From: Burkholderia sp. Ax-1719
GTDB taxonomy: Bacteria > Pseudomonadota > Gammaproteobacteria > Burkholderiales > Burkholderiaceae
Direction of reading: 5' to 3'
DNA length: 64,000 bases
Assembly: GCF_011753055.1 (NCBI RefSeq)
Contig: NZ_VWWJ01000004.1
Location: forward strand, 310,001-374,000
This document shows, one piece after another, positions 33,181-42,405 of this stretch. The notes under the pieces are model-generated. The model saw only the letters and a list, made by a program, of their open reading frames with translations. It did not search any database and was not told the DNA's origin. Positions within the stretch are counted from its first letter, which is position 1. Each line of letters begins with the position of its first letter. A program made the translations under genes and the position numbers.

Positions 33181-34683
33181 TCATTCGTAGAGGTTCGGAA
33201 ACTGGCCGGTGGTGCTGATGACGGTCGTGCGTGTTTCCAGATATGGATCGAGCGCATCGATGCCGTTTTCGCGGCCCCAGCCGCTGGCCTTGAAGCCGCC
33301 GTAAGGCGTCGACCAGCGCAGGAACGAGTAGGTGTTGACCCATACCATGCCCGCTTCGATACGGCTCGACACACGATGCGCGCGTCCGACATCGCGCGTC
33401 CACAGGCCCGCTGTCAAACCGTAGGGCGTATCGTTGGCGATCGCGATGGCTTCTTCCTCGCCGTCGAATGGAATCAGCGACGCTACCGGCCCGAAGATCT
33501 CATCGCGCGCGACGCGCATCTGGTTCGTGACGCCGGCGAACACGGTAGGCTCGACGAAAAAGCCCGCTGCGAGTTGGGGCGTCGTAATCCGATGGCCACC
33601 GGCGACGAGCTCCGCACCGTCCTGTTTGCCGATTTCGATGTAGGAGAGCGTCTTGTTCAACTGGGCTTCGTGCGACTGCGGTCCCATGTGATTCGAATCG
33701 ATCGACGGCATGCCGACGCGCACTAACTTCGCTCGCGCGCGAAAGGCCTCGACGACGCGCTCGTAAATGGGCCGCTCGACGAGCACGCGCGAGCCGAGCG
33801 CGCAACTCTGTCCGGTCAGTCGCCACGCGGACGCCGTGGCAGCGTTGATCGCATTGTCGATATCGGCATCCGCAAACAGGATGTGGGGCGCCTTGCCACC
33901 GAGTTCGAACGTGAAGCGTTTCAGGTTGTCGGCACCATCGCGAACCATTTGCTTCGCAGTCTGACTGGCGCCCGTGAACGAGATTTTGTTGACGTCCGGA
34001 TGCTGGACCAGATGTGCGCCAGCGGTGCGTCCATAACCGGGTACCACGTTGAAGACGCCTGGCGGAAAACCCGCTTCGTGAACGAGGCGGGCGAGTTCGA
34101 GCGCCGACACAGGCGTTTGCTCGGCGGGCTTGACGACCACTGTGCAACCGGCCGCGAGCGCCGCGCCGACCTTCAGACAGGTAGCGAGCAGCGGTGCATT
34201 CCACGGGATGATCGCGCCTACGACGCCAACCGGCACGCGCGTTGTAAACGCATGCACGCTGTCGTCGATCGGGATGGTCGTGCCTTGCGCCTTGTCCGCC
34301 AACGACGCGAACCACTGATACCACTGCACCTGGGCGGTCAGGCTCGCGCGGTGCTCGCGCACGAGATTGCCGTTGTCGCGCGATTCGATGATGGCCAGTT
34401 CGGGGATCGCCGCGCTGAAGACCTCCGCCAGTCGGCGCAGCAGCGCAGCGCGTTCGTGGCCGGGCATGCGTCGCCACGGGCCGTTGAATGCGGCGCGCGC
34501 CGCCGCGACGGCACGATCGATGTCCTGCGGGCCGCCCATCGGCGCAATCGCCCACGGCTTGCCGGTGGCGGGGTCGATGCTTTCAACCAGTTCGCCGTTG
34601 ATCGGCTTCACCCATGCGCCGTCGATATACAGGTGTTCGTAGCGGCGCAAGGTGTCCTCGCGGCCACTCAGGGCGGTCTGCAT
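33181..34683 (-). CDS. Aldehyde dehydrogenase 1
   Basis: This 500-residue NAD(P)-dependent aldehyde dehydrogenase has GAIIPWNAPLLATCLK and the cofactor motif FTGASQTAKQM. The catalytic Glu is in FELGGKAPHI and the nucleophilic Cys in TGQSCALGSR (near residue 295), with EIFGPV near 390. It would oxidise an aldehyde to the carboxylate later activated by a CoA-transferase. It lies downstream of a GMC oxidoreductase gene (252-base gap) and 17 bases before MmgE/PrpD 2. This alcohol-to-aldehyde-to-acid pairing recurs at 56312-59468. Confidence 0.88.
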   Translation of the reverse strand: MQTALSGREDTLRRYEHLYIDGAWVKPINGELVESIDPATGKPWAIAPMGGPQDIDRAVAAARAAFNGPWRRMPGHERAALLRRLAEVFSAAIPELAIIESRDNGNLVREHRASLTAQVQWYQWFASLADKAQGTTIPIDDSVHAFTTRVPVGVVGAIIPWNAPLLATCLKVGAALAAGCTVVVKPAEQTPVSALELARLVHEAGFPPGVFNVVPGYGRTAGAHLVQHPDVNKISFTGASQTAKQMVRDGADNLKRFTFELGGKAPHILFADADIDNAINAATASAWRLTGQSCALGSRVLVERPIYERVVEAFRARAKLVRVGMPSIDSNHMGPQSHEAQLNKTLSYIEIGKQDGAELVAGGHRITTPQLAAGFFVEPTVFAGVTNQMRVARDEIFGPVASLIPFDGEEEAIAIANDTPYGLTAGLWTRDVGRAHRVSSRIEAGMVWVNTYSFLRWSTPYGGFKASGWGRENGIDALDPYLETRTTVISTTGQFPNLYE

Positions 34684-34935
34684 GATGTCTCCTTAAGTTG
34701 TCGATTTTTTTTTGTCGCGTCGGCGGACGTCGTCAAACATAAATCTTAAGCAGCCGATGCCGCGCCCGCCGTGCTGCAGCGTTCGCATTTCTTGCGCGAT
34801 CGTACGGATACAGGTGGTGCGCGACGCGATTCGGGCGGAGGCATCCGCAATGGCGCATCGCGAATCGGGGGAAGCTGCGAAGTACGGAACGCCGGCTCGC
34901 GTTGAGTTGACATCGCGGAAAATGCGCGACTTACC

Positions 34936-36561
34936 TCAACTGCTACGGGCGTCTTCGATCAACAGATCGGCTGCCTTTTCGCCAATCATGATGGCCGGTG
35001 CGTTGGTGTTGCCCGACAGCGGAATCGGGATGATCGAGCAATCTGCCACGCGCAGATTGCTTGCCCCGCGCACTCGCAAACGGCAATCGACTACCGACAT
35101 CGGATCTTTGGCGGGTCCCATACGGGCCGTGCCCATGTGGTGGAACGCCGTGCCGCCGGACCGACGCACGAAGTCGAGGATCTCGGTATCAGAGTCGCCT
35201 GTCGACGTGCCGGGAAAGGTCTCGTCGACGAAATGCGGGGTGAACGCCGTCGAGCGCATCAGTCGCCGCGCCATCCGCACAACTTCTACGATGGCCGCAC
35301 GGTCGGATTCCGCGTCCAGGTAGTTTGGCTGGATTTCGGGGGCGTCTTGCACCTGCGTTGAAACCGCACGAACATACCCACGACTCGCCGGACGCTGTTG
35401 ATAGCCGCCGATCGTCATGCCGGGATATTTATCCAGCTTGCCCGTTTCTCCCGCTTTAAAGCTGGCGGGTGTGAAGGACATTTGCAGATCGGGCACGGCC
35501 ATGGCGGGATCGGTGCGGCAGAATAAACGCAGCGGCACCGGACCGAGTGACAGCACGCTGGGCCGCCCACGCAACCAGTTGAAGATTTCGGCGATCAGCG
35601 GCAAGCCAGAGGCGCGTTCGTTCAGCGTGCTTACGCCTTGCAGCCGTGCAGACAGGCGCACCTGATAGTGGTCGGAAAGATTGGCGCCGACACCCGGCGA
35701 ATGAATCCGCACTTCGCGACCGATGGCCTGCAGATGCGCGCTATCGCCAATGCCTGAAATCTGCAGCAGACGCGGTGTGTTGATCGCCCCCGCCGAGAGG
35801 ATCACCTCAAGCCTTGCCTTGACCGATTGACGTTGGCCGTCGCGATGGAGATAGCGCACGCCCGTCGCCCTTTGCCCTTCGAACAGGACTTCTTCGGCGA
35901 CGCAATCGGTGCGCACCGTCACACGGCGTGTGCGCATCGCTGGCTTGAGAAACGCCACTGCGGTGCTGGCGCGGCGCCCGGGGCCGCGCGTCGTATCGAT
36001 CGTGAACTGGAAGTCGCCGACGCCATCCTGGCTTGCACCGTTGTAGTCATCCGTGAACGGGATGCCTTGTGCTTCGGCGGCAGCAATAAAGCTGGCGTAG
36101 AGCGGATTGTGATAATTCGGATTGCTGACCGTAATCGGCCCGCTCCGGCCACGGAAGGCATCGTCGCCGTTTCCAAGTCGACGCTCGGAACGCTGGAAAT
36201 AGGGCAACACGTCCTCGAAGCTCCAGCCCGGATTCCCGAGTGCGGACCACGCGTCGTAGTCTTGCGGCTGGCAGCGGTTGTAGACCATGCCGTTGATCGA
36301 ACTGGAACCGCCCAGCACCTTACCTTGCACCAGCGGCACGCGCCGGCCGCCGATCCCCGGAACCGGCGCGCTATGAAATCCCCAGGTCAGGCGAGGGTTG
36401 GATACGGAATGGATGAAGCCCGCAGGCACGTGAATCATGATGTTGCGATCGGCGGGACCGGCTTCCAGGACGCACACGCTGTGACCGGCCTCGGCCAGTC
36501 TCAGCGCGATGACGCAGCCCGCGCTGCCCGCACCCACAATCACATAGTCGAACGTTTCCAT
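34936..36561 (-). CDS. GMC-family FAD oxidoreductase 1 (choline-dehydrogenase-like)
   Basis: This 541-residue flavoprotein has the N-terminal FAD motif VIVGAGSAGCVIALRL, the GMC signature KVLGGSSSINGMVYNR, the C-terminal active-site pair in TAFHHMGTARMG (His) and LSGNTNAPAIMIGEK (Asn). The start METFDY follows AAGGAAAACAACA and lies 41 bases after the upstream ALDH stop. The family oxidises primary alcohols, sugars, choline or polyethylene-glycol-like alcohols, usually passing electrons to the respiratory chain when not an oxidase. Flanked by two ALDH genes, it probably starts side-chain oxidation of the substrate. Confidence 0.88.
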   Translation of the reverse strand: METFDYVIVGAGSAGCVIALRLAEAGHSVCVLEAGPADRNIMIHVPAGFIHSVSNPRLTWGFHSAPVPGIGGRRVPLVQGKVLGGSSSINGMVYNRCQPQDYDAWSALGNPGWSFEDVLPYFQRSERRLGNGDDAFRGRSGPITVSNPNYHNPLYASFIAAAEAQGIPFTDDYNGASQDGVGDFQFTIDTTRGPGRRASTAVAFLKPAMRTRRVTVRTDCVAEEVLFEGQRATGVRYLHRDGQRQSVKARLEVILSAGAINTPRLLQISGIGDSAHLQAIGREVRIHSPGVGANLSDHYQVRLSARLQGVSTLNERASGLPLIAEIFNWLRGRPSVLSLGPVPLRLFCRTDPAMAVPDLQMSFTPASFKAGETGKLDKYPGMTIGGYQQRPASRGYVRAVSTQVQDAPEIQPNYLDAESDRAAIVEVVRMARRLMRSTAFTPHFVDETFPGTSTGDSDTEILDFVRRSGGTAFHHMGTARMGPAKDPMSVVDCRLRVRGASNLRVADCSIIPIPLSGNTNAPAIMIGEKAADLLIEDARSS

Positions 36562-36602
36562 TGTTGTTTTCCTTGGCTGCACACGAGGTTGCGGATGGGC
36601 GC

Positions 36603-38096
36603 TCAATCGGCCATGTTGAAGTTCACGGTTTTGAGTTCAGTGAAGGCTTCGATCGAAGCCCAGCCGCCTTCACGCCCGATCCCAGACCGATGGATGCCGC
36701 CCATCGGCGCGTGCGGTGAACTGGCGTAGCCATTGATGCCCACCGAGCCCGTGCGCATCGACCGCGCTACGCGCAGAGCGCGTTTGATGTCGTGGGTGTA
36801 GACGCAGCCCGCGAGGCCGAACGCGCTGTCGTTGGCGATGCGGATGGCGTCCTCTTCGGTGTCAAACGGAATGACCGTGAGCACCGGGCCAAAAATTTCC
36901 TCCTGGGCGATCCGCATGGCGTTGTCGTCGACGAGAAACAAGGCCGGGTTGACCCAGTTGCCCGCGTCCCATTCGCCGCCTGGCCGATCGCCACCATGCA
37001 GGAGTTGCGCGCCTTCTTCCCGCCCGATGCGCACATAGTCGAGCACGCGTTCCATCTGTCGGCGCGACACAAGCGGAGCCGAGGTGGTATGAGGATCGAA
37101 GGGATCGCCGAAGCGCACTTCCTTGAGTTGCTCGGCAGCAGCATGCAGGAAGGCATCCAGGACCGAGCGATGCACCACGGCGCGAGAGGGCGTCGAGCAG
37201 ACTTGCCCCGAAAGAAAGGTCGAGCACAAACCCATCAAGGTCCTGGCCGTGGCGACGATGTCCGCATCGGGGAACACCAGCGCGGCGCTCTTGCCGCCTA
37301 GTTCCAGCGAGAGACGTTTCATGTTGCCGCCACTGGCGTGCAGGATGGCTTCGCCAACGCTGGGGCTGCCGGTGAAACTGACCTTGTCGATGCCGGGATG
37401 ACCTGCGAGCGCCGCGCCGGTGGCTCCATCGCCCGTGACGAGGTTGATCACGCCTCGTGGCAGATCGCTTTCGTGGAGGATTTTCGCGAGGCGCGTCACG
37501 GCGATGTTGGTCAACTCCGATGGCTTGATCACGACGGTGCAGCCACAGGCCAGCGCCGGCGCTACCTTCAGCGCGAAAGTCAGAAGCGGCCCGTTGAAAG
37601 GCAGGATTGCGGCGACCACGCCAACGGGATCGCGAAACGTCATGTAGTCCATCGGCGCGCTGCTAAAACGCGGGTAGGTTTCGCCATTGATCTTGTCGGT
37701 CCAGCCCGCGAAATGATCGAATATGCTCGCGGCCGCCGATGGGGAAAGCCGGGCGCTGCGGCTCAAGTGATAGGGGATGCCGTTATCGAGTGTTTGTAGC
37801 GCTGCCAGCTCGGCCTCTTCGGCGAATATCCGCTCGATGATCGGCTGCAGCAGCCGACGGCGATCCGCCGCCGGGATACGTGGCCACGGACCCTGATCGA
37901 ATGCTCGGCGCGCCGCGACGACGGCGCGATCGACTTCCGCCTCAGTGGCGCTCGCGAACGACGTCATGACTTCCTGCGTCGCCGGATGCAATTGCTCGAA
38001 GCGCGGTCCGTCGCCATCGAGCCATTGACCATCGATCAGTAACTGACCGGGCTGGACGCCGGATTTGTCGCGCATGGGCAAAAGGCTGAAGGGCAT
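36603..38096 (-). CDS. Aldehyde dehydrogenase 2
   Basis: This 497-residue ALDH-superfamily enzyme has AAILPFNGPLLTFALK, the cofactor motif FTGSPSVGEAI, Glu in SLELGGKSAAL and nucleophile Cys in SGQVCSTPSR. It is the first gene of the leftward group, divergent from AraC gene 2 across 190 bases, so AraC 2 may control it. It is clearly not a recent copy of ALDH 1 (different active-site loop). Its GQVCSTPSR loop is closer to ALDH 3 at 56312. Together with GMC 1 it would take an alcohol to the acid. Confidence 0.87.
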   Translation of the reverse strand: MPFSLLPMRDKSGVQPGQLLIDGQWLDGDGPRFEQLHPATQEVMTSFASATEAEVDRAVVAARRAFDQGPWPRIPAADRRRLLQPIIERIFAEEAELAALQTLDNGIPYHLSRSARLSPSAAASIFDHFAGWTDKINGETYPRFSSAPMDYMTFRDPVGVVAAILPFNGPLLTFALKVAPALACGCTVVIKPSELTNIAVTRLAKILHESDLPRGVINLVTGDGATGAALAGHPGIDKVSFTGSPSVGEAILHASGGNMKRLSLELGGKSAALVFPDADIVATARTLMGLCSTFLSGQVCSTPSRAVVHRSVLDAFLHAAAEQLKEVRFGDPFDPHTTSAPLVSRRQMERVLDYVRIGREEGAQLLHGGDRPGGEWDAGNWVNPALFLVDDNAMRIAQEEIFGPVLTVIPFDTEEDAIRIANDSAFGLAGCVYTHDIKRALRVARSMRTGSVGINGYASSPHAPMGGIHRSGIGREGGWASIEAFTELKTVNFNMAD

Positions 38097-38286
38097 GACT
38101 GTGTCTCCAATAGTGCGCGGGATGAGCTCGCGCGCGGCGCTCAGGCCGTTGAATTTGTCTGTTATGGGCTGAAAAGAGGCGATGGCTTGCGGTGGTCAGC
38201 AAATTCGCAGAGAGAATGTAGAGACCGTGATCAAGACGTACAATGCGAGCCAATCTTGATTTCATTCGCGAACGTCTTGGCCGGCA

Positions 38287-39210
38287 ATGGATCCTCTTTC
38301 CCAAATCCTGACGCTACTGCGTCCGCGTAGCACCCGGACGGCGGCGTTGGATGTCGCCGGTCCGTGGTCCTTGTTGTTTCCGCCGGATGACGGCGTCAAG
38401 TTCTGCGCGGTCGAATATGGGAACTGCTGGATCAGGACGGACACGGATACGCAGTGGCAGCCATTGACGCCGGGAGACTGCTATCTCGTCAGCCAGGGGC
38501 GCGCATTCGTGCTGGCCAGCGACCCGAGCCTCGCACCGGTCGAAGCGGCCACGCAGATCACGCTTGGACACAGGGGGTTGAAGTCGATCGGGGGCGGTGG
38601 AGACTATCTGATCGTCAGTTGCCTGTTCGAGTTCTCCGACGATCAGGTGGCGAGGCTGCTGCATCCCTTGCCGGGAATATTCAGGGTTCCTGCGGATAGT
38701 GAGCAGGCCAATTTCCTGCGCCGCGCCATGGGACGTTTGGCGACGGAGCTGAAGTCGCCCCGTCCGGGTACGGACCTGGTCGCGGAGCATCTTGGGCATT
38801 TGATGCTGGTGGAAATGCTTCGTCTGTTTATCGACATGCCGCATTCGACGCTGACGCCCGGCTGGTTGCAGGCCGCCTCGGACCCCCAGATTGCAAAAGC
38901 CATCCGGGCCATGCACGACGCCCCAGGCGACCCGTGGCAGTTGGCGCGGCTGGCGGGCATAGCGGGGATGTCTCGTGCCGTTTTCGCGCAACGTTTCAAG
39001 CAGTTGATGGGAACGCCTGTGATCGAATACCTGACCCGCTGGCGCATGTTGCTGGCCGGAGAGAGGCTGCACACGACGAACGACAGCATCGCCTCGATCG
39101 CCGCCGAGGCCGGTTATGCATCGGAGTACGCGTTCAGTACCGCATTCGCACGGGTAATGGGCTGTCCGCCGGGGCGCTACCGGCGCGAAGCGAGGCAGCC
39201 GCCAGCGTGA
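38287..39210 (+). CDS. AraC-family regulator 2
   Basis: This 307-residue protein starts MDPLSQILTLLRPRS, paralogous to the AraC genes at 28688 and 52052. The cupin part has LTPGDCYLVSQG. The DNA-binding part has WQLARLAGIAGMSRAVFAQ and SIAAEAGYASEYAFSTAFAR. It lies between a divergent ALDH group and a co-oriented racemase/CoA-ester operon and could regulate either. A TGTACG element (minus strand, 38237-38242) lies 45 bases before its start. Confidence 0.87.
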   Translation: MDPLSQILTLLRPRSTRTAALDVAGPWSLLFPPDDGVKFCAVEYGNCWIRTDTDTQWQPLTPGDCYLVSQGRAFVLASDPSLAPVEAATQITLGHRGLKSIGGGGDYLIVSCLFEFSDDQVARLLHPLPGIFRVPADSEQANFLRRAMGRLATELKSPRPGTDLVAEHLGHLMLVEMLRLFIDMPHSTLTPGWLQAASDPQIAKAIRAMHDAPGDPWQLARLAGIAGMSRAVFAQRFKQLMGTPVIEYLTRWRMLLAGERLHTTNDSIASIAAEAGYASEYAFSTAFARVMGCPPGRYRREARQPPA

Positions 39211-39323
39211 TGGGCGGATATCCGCCGATTCGCCAGAGTCGAATCGGTACTTCGATTTTTCGCCATTGGTCGGGGACGGAGCGCGCGGTAAGCTGAAAAG
39301 CCCTTGTCAGGAGGCTTGTCATC

Positions 39324-40478
39324 ATGCGCGAAACCCAAGGCCCGCTGAGCGGTGTGCGGATCGTAGAACTCGGCGGTGTGGGCCCTGTACCGTTCTGCTG
39401 CATGTTGCTGTCGGACCTTGGTGCGGAGGTGATCCGCATCGATCGTCCGCCCGGCTATGACGGCGGCGTGCCTGGCGACCCACGTTTCAATCTGCTCAAT
39501 CGCGGCCGCCGCAGCGTTTCGCTCGATTTGAAGCGTCCCGATGCGGCCGCCGCGGTGCTGAAACTGGTCGGCAAAGCCGATGCGCTGGTCGAAGGCTTTC
39601 GACCCGGCGTAGCCGAAAAGCTCGGGCTCGGCCCCGATGCGTGCCTCGCCGCCAATCCGGCGCTGGTCTACGGCCGCATGACGGGCTGGGGACAGGATGG
39701 CCCGCTCGCCCAGGCGCCGGGGCACGACATCAACTACATCTCGCTCACGGGCGTGCTGCACGCAATCGGTCCCGCCGAAGGGCCGCCCGCCATTCCCCTG
39801 AACCTCGCTGGCGACTTCGGCGGCGGCTCGCTTTACCTTGCGCTCGGCCTGGTGTCGGCGATGCTGGAAAGCCGCCGCTCGGGCAAGGGACAAGTGGTCG
39901 ATGCCGCGATGGTCGATGGATCGGCTTCGCTGATGACGCTGTGCTACGGCCTGCTGGCGAGCGGCTACTGGAAGGATCAGCGGGCGAGCAACCGGCTCGA
40001 CTCGGGCGCGCCCTGGTACAACGTGTACGAAACGAAGGACGGACGCTGGCTGAGCGTGGGTTCGAACGAAGCGCGCTTCTGGCGCAATACGCTTGACGTG
40101 CTGGGCCTGGCGCACGCCGATATGCCCGATCAGCACGACACTTCGCGCTGGCCGGAGATGCACGCGCAACTCGCCGAGGTCTTTCGCACACGCACGCGCG
40201 ACGAATGGTGCGCGCTAGCCGAAGGACGCGAGGTGTGCTTCGCGCCGGTATTGTCGATGACAGAAGCGCCGATGCATCCGCATCTGCGTGCGCGCGGCAC
40301 CTTTGTCGAGCGCGATGGCGTCATCCAGCCCGCTCCCGCACCGCGCTTCAGCCGGACGCCGGGCGCGATCCAATCTGCGCCGGCCAGACCCGGTGAACAC
40401 ACGGAAGAAGCCTTACTTGAGTGGGGATTCAGTGCCGCCGAACTCGATGCCTTGCGCGAGGCGCGCGTCATCGTGTGA
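39324..40478 (+). CDS. Alpha-methylacyl-CoA racemase-like protein 2
   Basis: This 384-residue CaiB/BaiF-fold protein has His134 (GHDINY), Asp164 (AGDFGGG) and Glu249 (GSNEARF), spaced exactly as in alpha-methylacyl-CoA racemase and in the first copy at 15046. It begins the operon that continues with acyl-CoA dehydrogenase, MaoC, thiolase-fold protein and DUF35, which is the gene order expected for shortening of a 2-methyl-branched side chain. The enzyme would set the alpha-methyl configuration accepted by the dehydrogenase. A CAGGAGG site lies about 17 bases upstream of the ATG, so spacing is loose. Confidence 0.83.
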   Translation: MRETQGPLSGVRIVELGGVGPVPFCCMLLSDLGAEVIRIDRPPGYDGGVPGDPRFNLLNRGRRSVSLDLKRPDAAAAVLKLVGKADALVEGFRPGVAEKLGLGPDACLAANPALVYGRMTGWGQDGPLAQAPGHDINYISLTGVLHAIGPAEGPPAIPLNLAGDFGGGSLYLALGLVSAMLESRRSGKGQVVDAAMVDGSASLMTLCYGLLASGYWKDQRASNRLDSGAPWYNVYETKDGRWLSVGSNEARFWRNTLDVLGLAHADMPDQHDTSRWPEMHAQLAEVFRTRTRDEWCALAEGREVCFAPVLSMTEAPMHPHLRARGTFVERDGVIQPAPAPRFSRTPGAIQSAPARPGEHTEEALLEWGFSAAELDALREARVIV

Positions 40479-40670
40479 GTTGTCGTAATCAAACTCGGTC
40501 CTGTGCATTCTATATAAATCGGATTCCTTATCAAATTGATCGACATTCGAAAACTTCGAACTGGTGTTTCGCAATTGATCAGTTGGATCGAGAAAAGCGT
40601 GGCCCTAATCTATCTACAGTGATGCCCGGCAAGAACAACGAGGCAAGCACACTAACTGGAGCGAAGACAA

Positions 40671-41816
40671 ATGCAATCGAACTTTCTGGACGAATCGCAG
40701 ACGATGTGGCTCGACACCGTCAACCGGTTCATGGACAACGAAATTACCGTCGAATACGTGCGCAAGTGCGACATGAATCGCGATTATCCGTACGAGGCTT
40801 ACGAGAAGATCGCGAATCAAGGCTGGCTTGGCATCCTGATTCCCGAAGAGGAAGGCGGTTCGGGCGGCGATATTTTCGATTATTCGCTGATGGCCGAAGG
40901 GCTCGGCAAATTTGGTTTCGACTTCGCGTGCTCGGTGCTGGTGCCGACGTTCACGGCGATGAACATCATCAAGTTCGGTACGCCGCAACAGAAGAAGCAA
41001 TATGTGCAGCCGTTCATCGACGGCAAGATCCGCTTTTCGGTGTCGATCTCGGAACCCGATGCAGGTTCGGACGCCGCCAATACCAAGACGCGCGCACGCC
41101 GTGACAGCAACGGCGACTGGATCGTCAGCGGCCAGAAGCTCTGGTGCAGCGGCGCGGCGGCGAAGAACACCGTGATCGCGATGCTGGTGCGCACGAGCAC
41201 GGACGACAAGCACAAGGGGTTGTCCGTGCTGCTGATCCCGAACGACACGCCGGGCATGGTCATCAACAAACTGCCGACGCTCTCGCGCCACGCCACGGGC
41301 ACCACCGAAATCTTTCTCGACGAAGTGCGTGTGCCGGGCGATGCGCTGCTCGGCGAAGAAGGCCAGGGCTGGAAGATCATCACGGAGCACCTCGAACTCG
41401 AACGCTGCGCCGTGGCGGCCGCTTACACGGGCAACGCGCAACAGGCCGTGGCGACGGCGTCGCGCTACGCGCACGAGCGTATCCAGTTCGATCATCAACT
41501 GTTCGACTTCCAGGTGATTCGTCACATGCTGGCCGACTGCCAGACCAAGGTCGATGCAGCGCGTCTGCTCTGCTATCGCGCCGCGCAAATGGCGGCGAAG
41601 CATGTGCCGTGCAGCCGGGAAGTGTCGATGGCGAAACTGTACGGCTCCGAAACGCTCAAGGAGTGCGCGCTCGCGGGCATGCAGATTCTGGGCGGCTACG
41701 CGAACCTGCCTGAGGCGGACATGGAGCGCTATCTGCGCGAAAGCATCCAGTCGACGATTGGCGGTGGCACCTCGCAGATCCAGCGCACGATTATCGCGAA
41801 GTCGATGCGCCAGTAA
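40671..41816 (+). CDS. Acyl-CoA dehydrogenase 2
   Basis: This 381-residue flavoprotein of normal length has FSVSISEPDAGSDAANTKT (FAD/substrate motif), LSRHATGTTEIFLDEVRVP and a C-terminal QILGGYANLPEADMERYLRE. The MCAD-type catalytic Glu motif YEGTSQIQ reads IGGGTSQIQ here, so that Glu is Gly. A candidate base is the Glu in HLELERC, where isovaleryl-CoA dehydrogenase has its catalytic residue. It would dehydrogenate a branched acyl-CoA. A 192-base gap separates it from the racemase gene, so it may have an additional promoter. Confidence 0.87.
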   Translation: MQSNFLDESQTMWLDTVNRFMDNEITVEYVRKCDMNRDYPYEAYEKIANQGWLGILIPEEEGGSGGDIFDYSLMAEGLGKFGFDFACSVLVPTFTAMNIIKFGTPQQKKQYVQPFIDGKIRFSVSISEPDAGSDAANTKTRARRDSNGDWIVSGQKLWCSGAAAKNTVIAMLVRTSTDDKHKGLSVLLIPNDTPGMVINKLPTLSRHATGTTEIFLDEVRVPGDALLGEEGQGWKIITEHLELERCAVAAAYTGNAQQAVATASRYAHERIQFDHQLFDFQVIRHMLADCQTKVDAARLLCYRAAQMAAKHVPCSREVSMAKLYGSETLKECALAGMQILGGYANLPEADMERYLRESIQSTIGGGTSQIQRTIIAKSMRQ

Positions 41817-41890
41817 CGCGCGCGATTCCGTATCGAAACACGCACGAGGCGGATGAAATACGCCGTCTCGCACACGACATTTCAGGAGAC

Positions 41891-42394
41891 ATGGCAATGA
41901 GCGCAATCAATAACAGCATCAACATTCCGCTGGACGAACTGGAAGTCGGCCACAAATTCCGTTCGCCTGGCCGCACCGTGACCGAAACCGACGTGGTGAC
42001 GTTCTGCATGTTCACCGGCAACTGGATCGAGATTCACTCGAACAAGGAGTACGCGGAGAAAACCCGCTGGGGCGAGCGTATCGTGCAGGGCATGCTGACA
42101 TTTACGCTGATTTCGGGGCTGCTGCAATTTGGCCCGGCGATTCAGGCGAATTACGGCGTGGACAAGATGCGCTTCCTCAGTCCGGTGAAGATTGGCGACA
42201 CGGTCTATGCCACTGCCGAAGTGATCGCGAAGAAAGACAAGGACGACAAATTTGGCGTGGGCACGATGCTGATCCAGGCCTTCAACCAGCGTGGCGAAGT
42301 CGTGCAGCGCAGCGAATGGAGCCTGCTGATGCTGCGTCGTCGCGCCGATCTCGAAGCGCTGATCGCCGAAGCGCAGCCTGATTTCAAGGCCTGA
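41891..42394 (+). CDS. MaoC-like enoyl-CoA hydratase 2
   Basis: This 167-residue hot-dog protein has TETDVVTFCMFTGNWIEIH, where the usual hydratase Asp is Asn44 and His49 is kept, followed by WGERIVQGMLTFTLISGLL. It probably hydrates the enoyl-CoA made by the preceding dehydrogenase, or is the partner subunit of a heteromeric hydratase, as in steroid side-chain systems where ChsH1 lacks a full active site. The ATG follows GGAGAC. The next gene (thiolase fold) starts 12 bases after its stop. Confidence 0.82.
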   Translation: MAMSAINNSINIPLDELEVGHKFRSPGRTVTETDVVTFCMFTGNWIEIHSNKEYAEKTRWGERIVQGMLTFTLISGLLQFGPAIQANYGVDKMRFLSPVKIGDTVYATAEVIAKKDKDDKFGVGTMLIQAFNQRGEVVQRSEWSLLMLRRRADLEALIAEAQPDFKA

Positions 42395-42405
42395 GGAGCG
42401 CCGGT

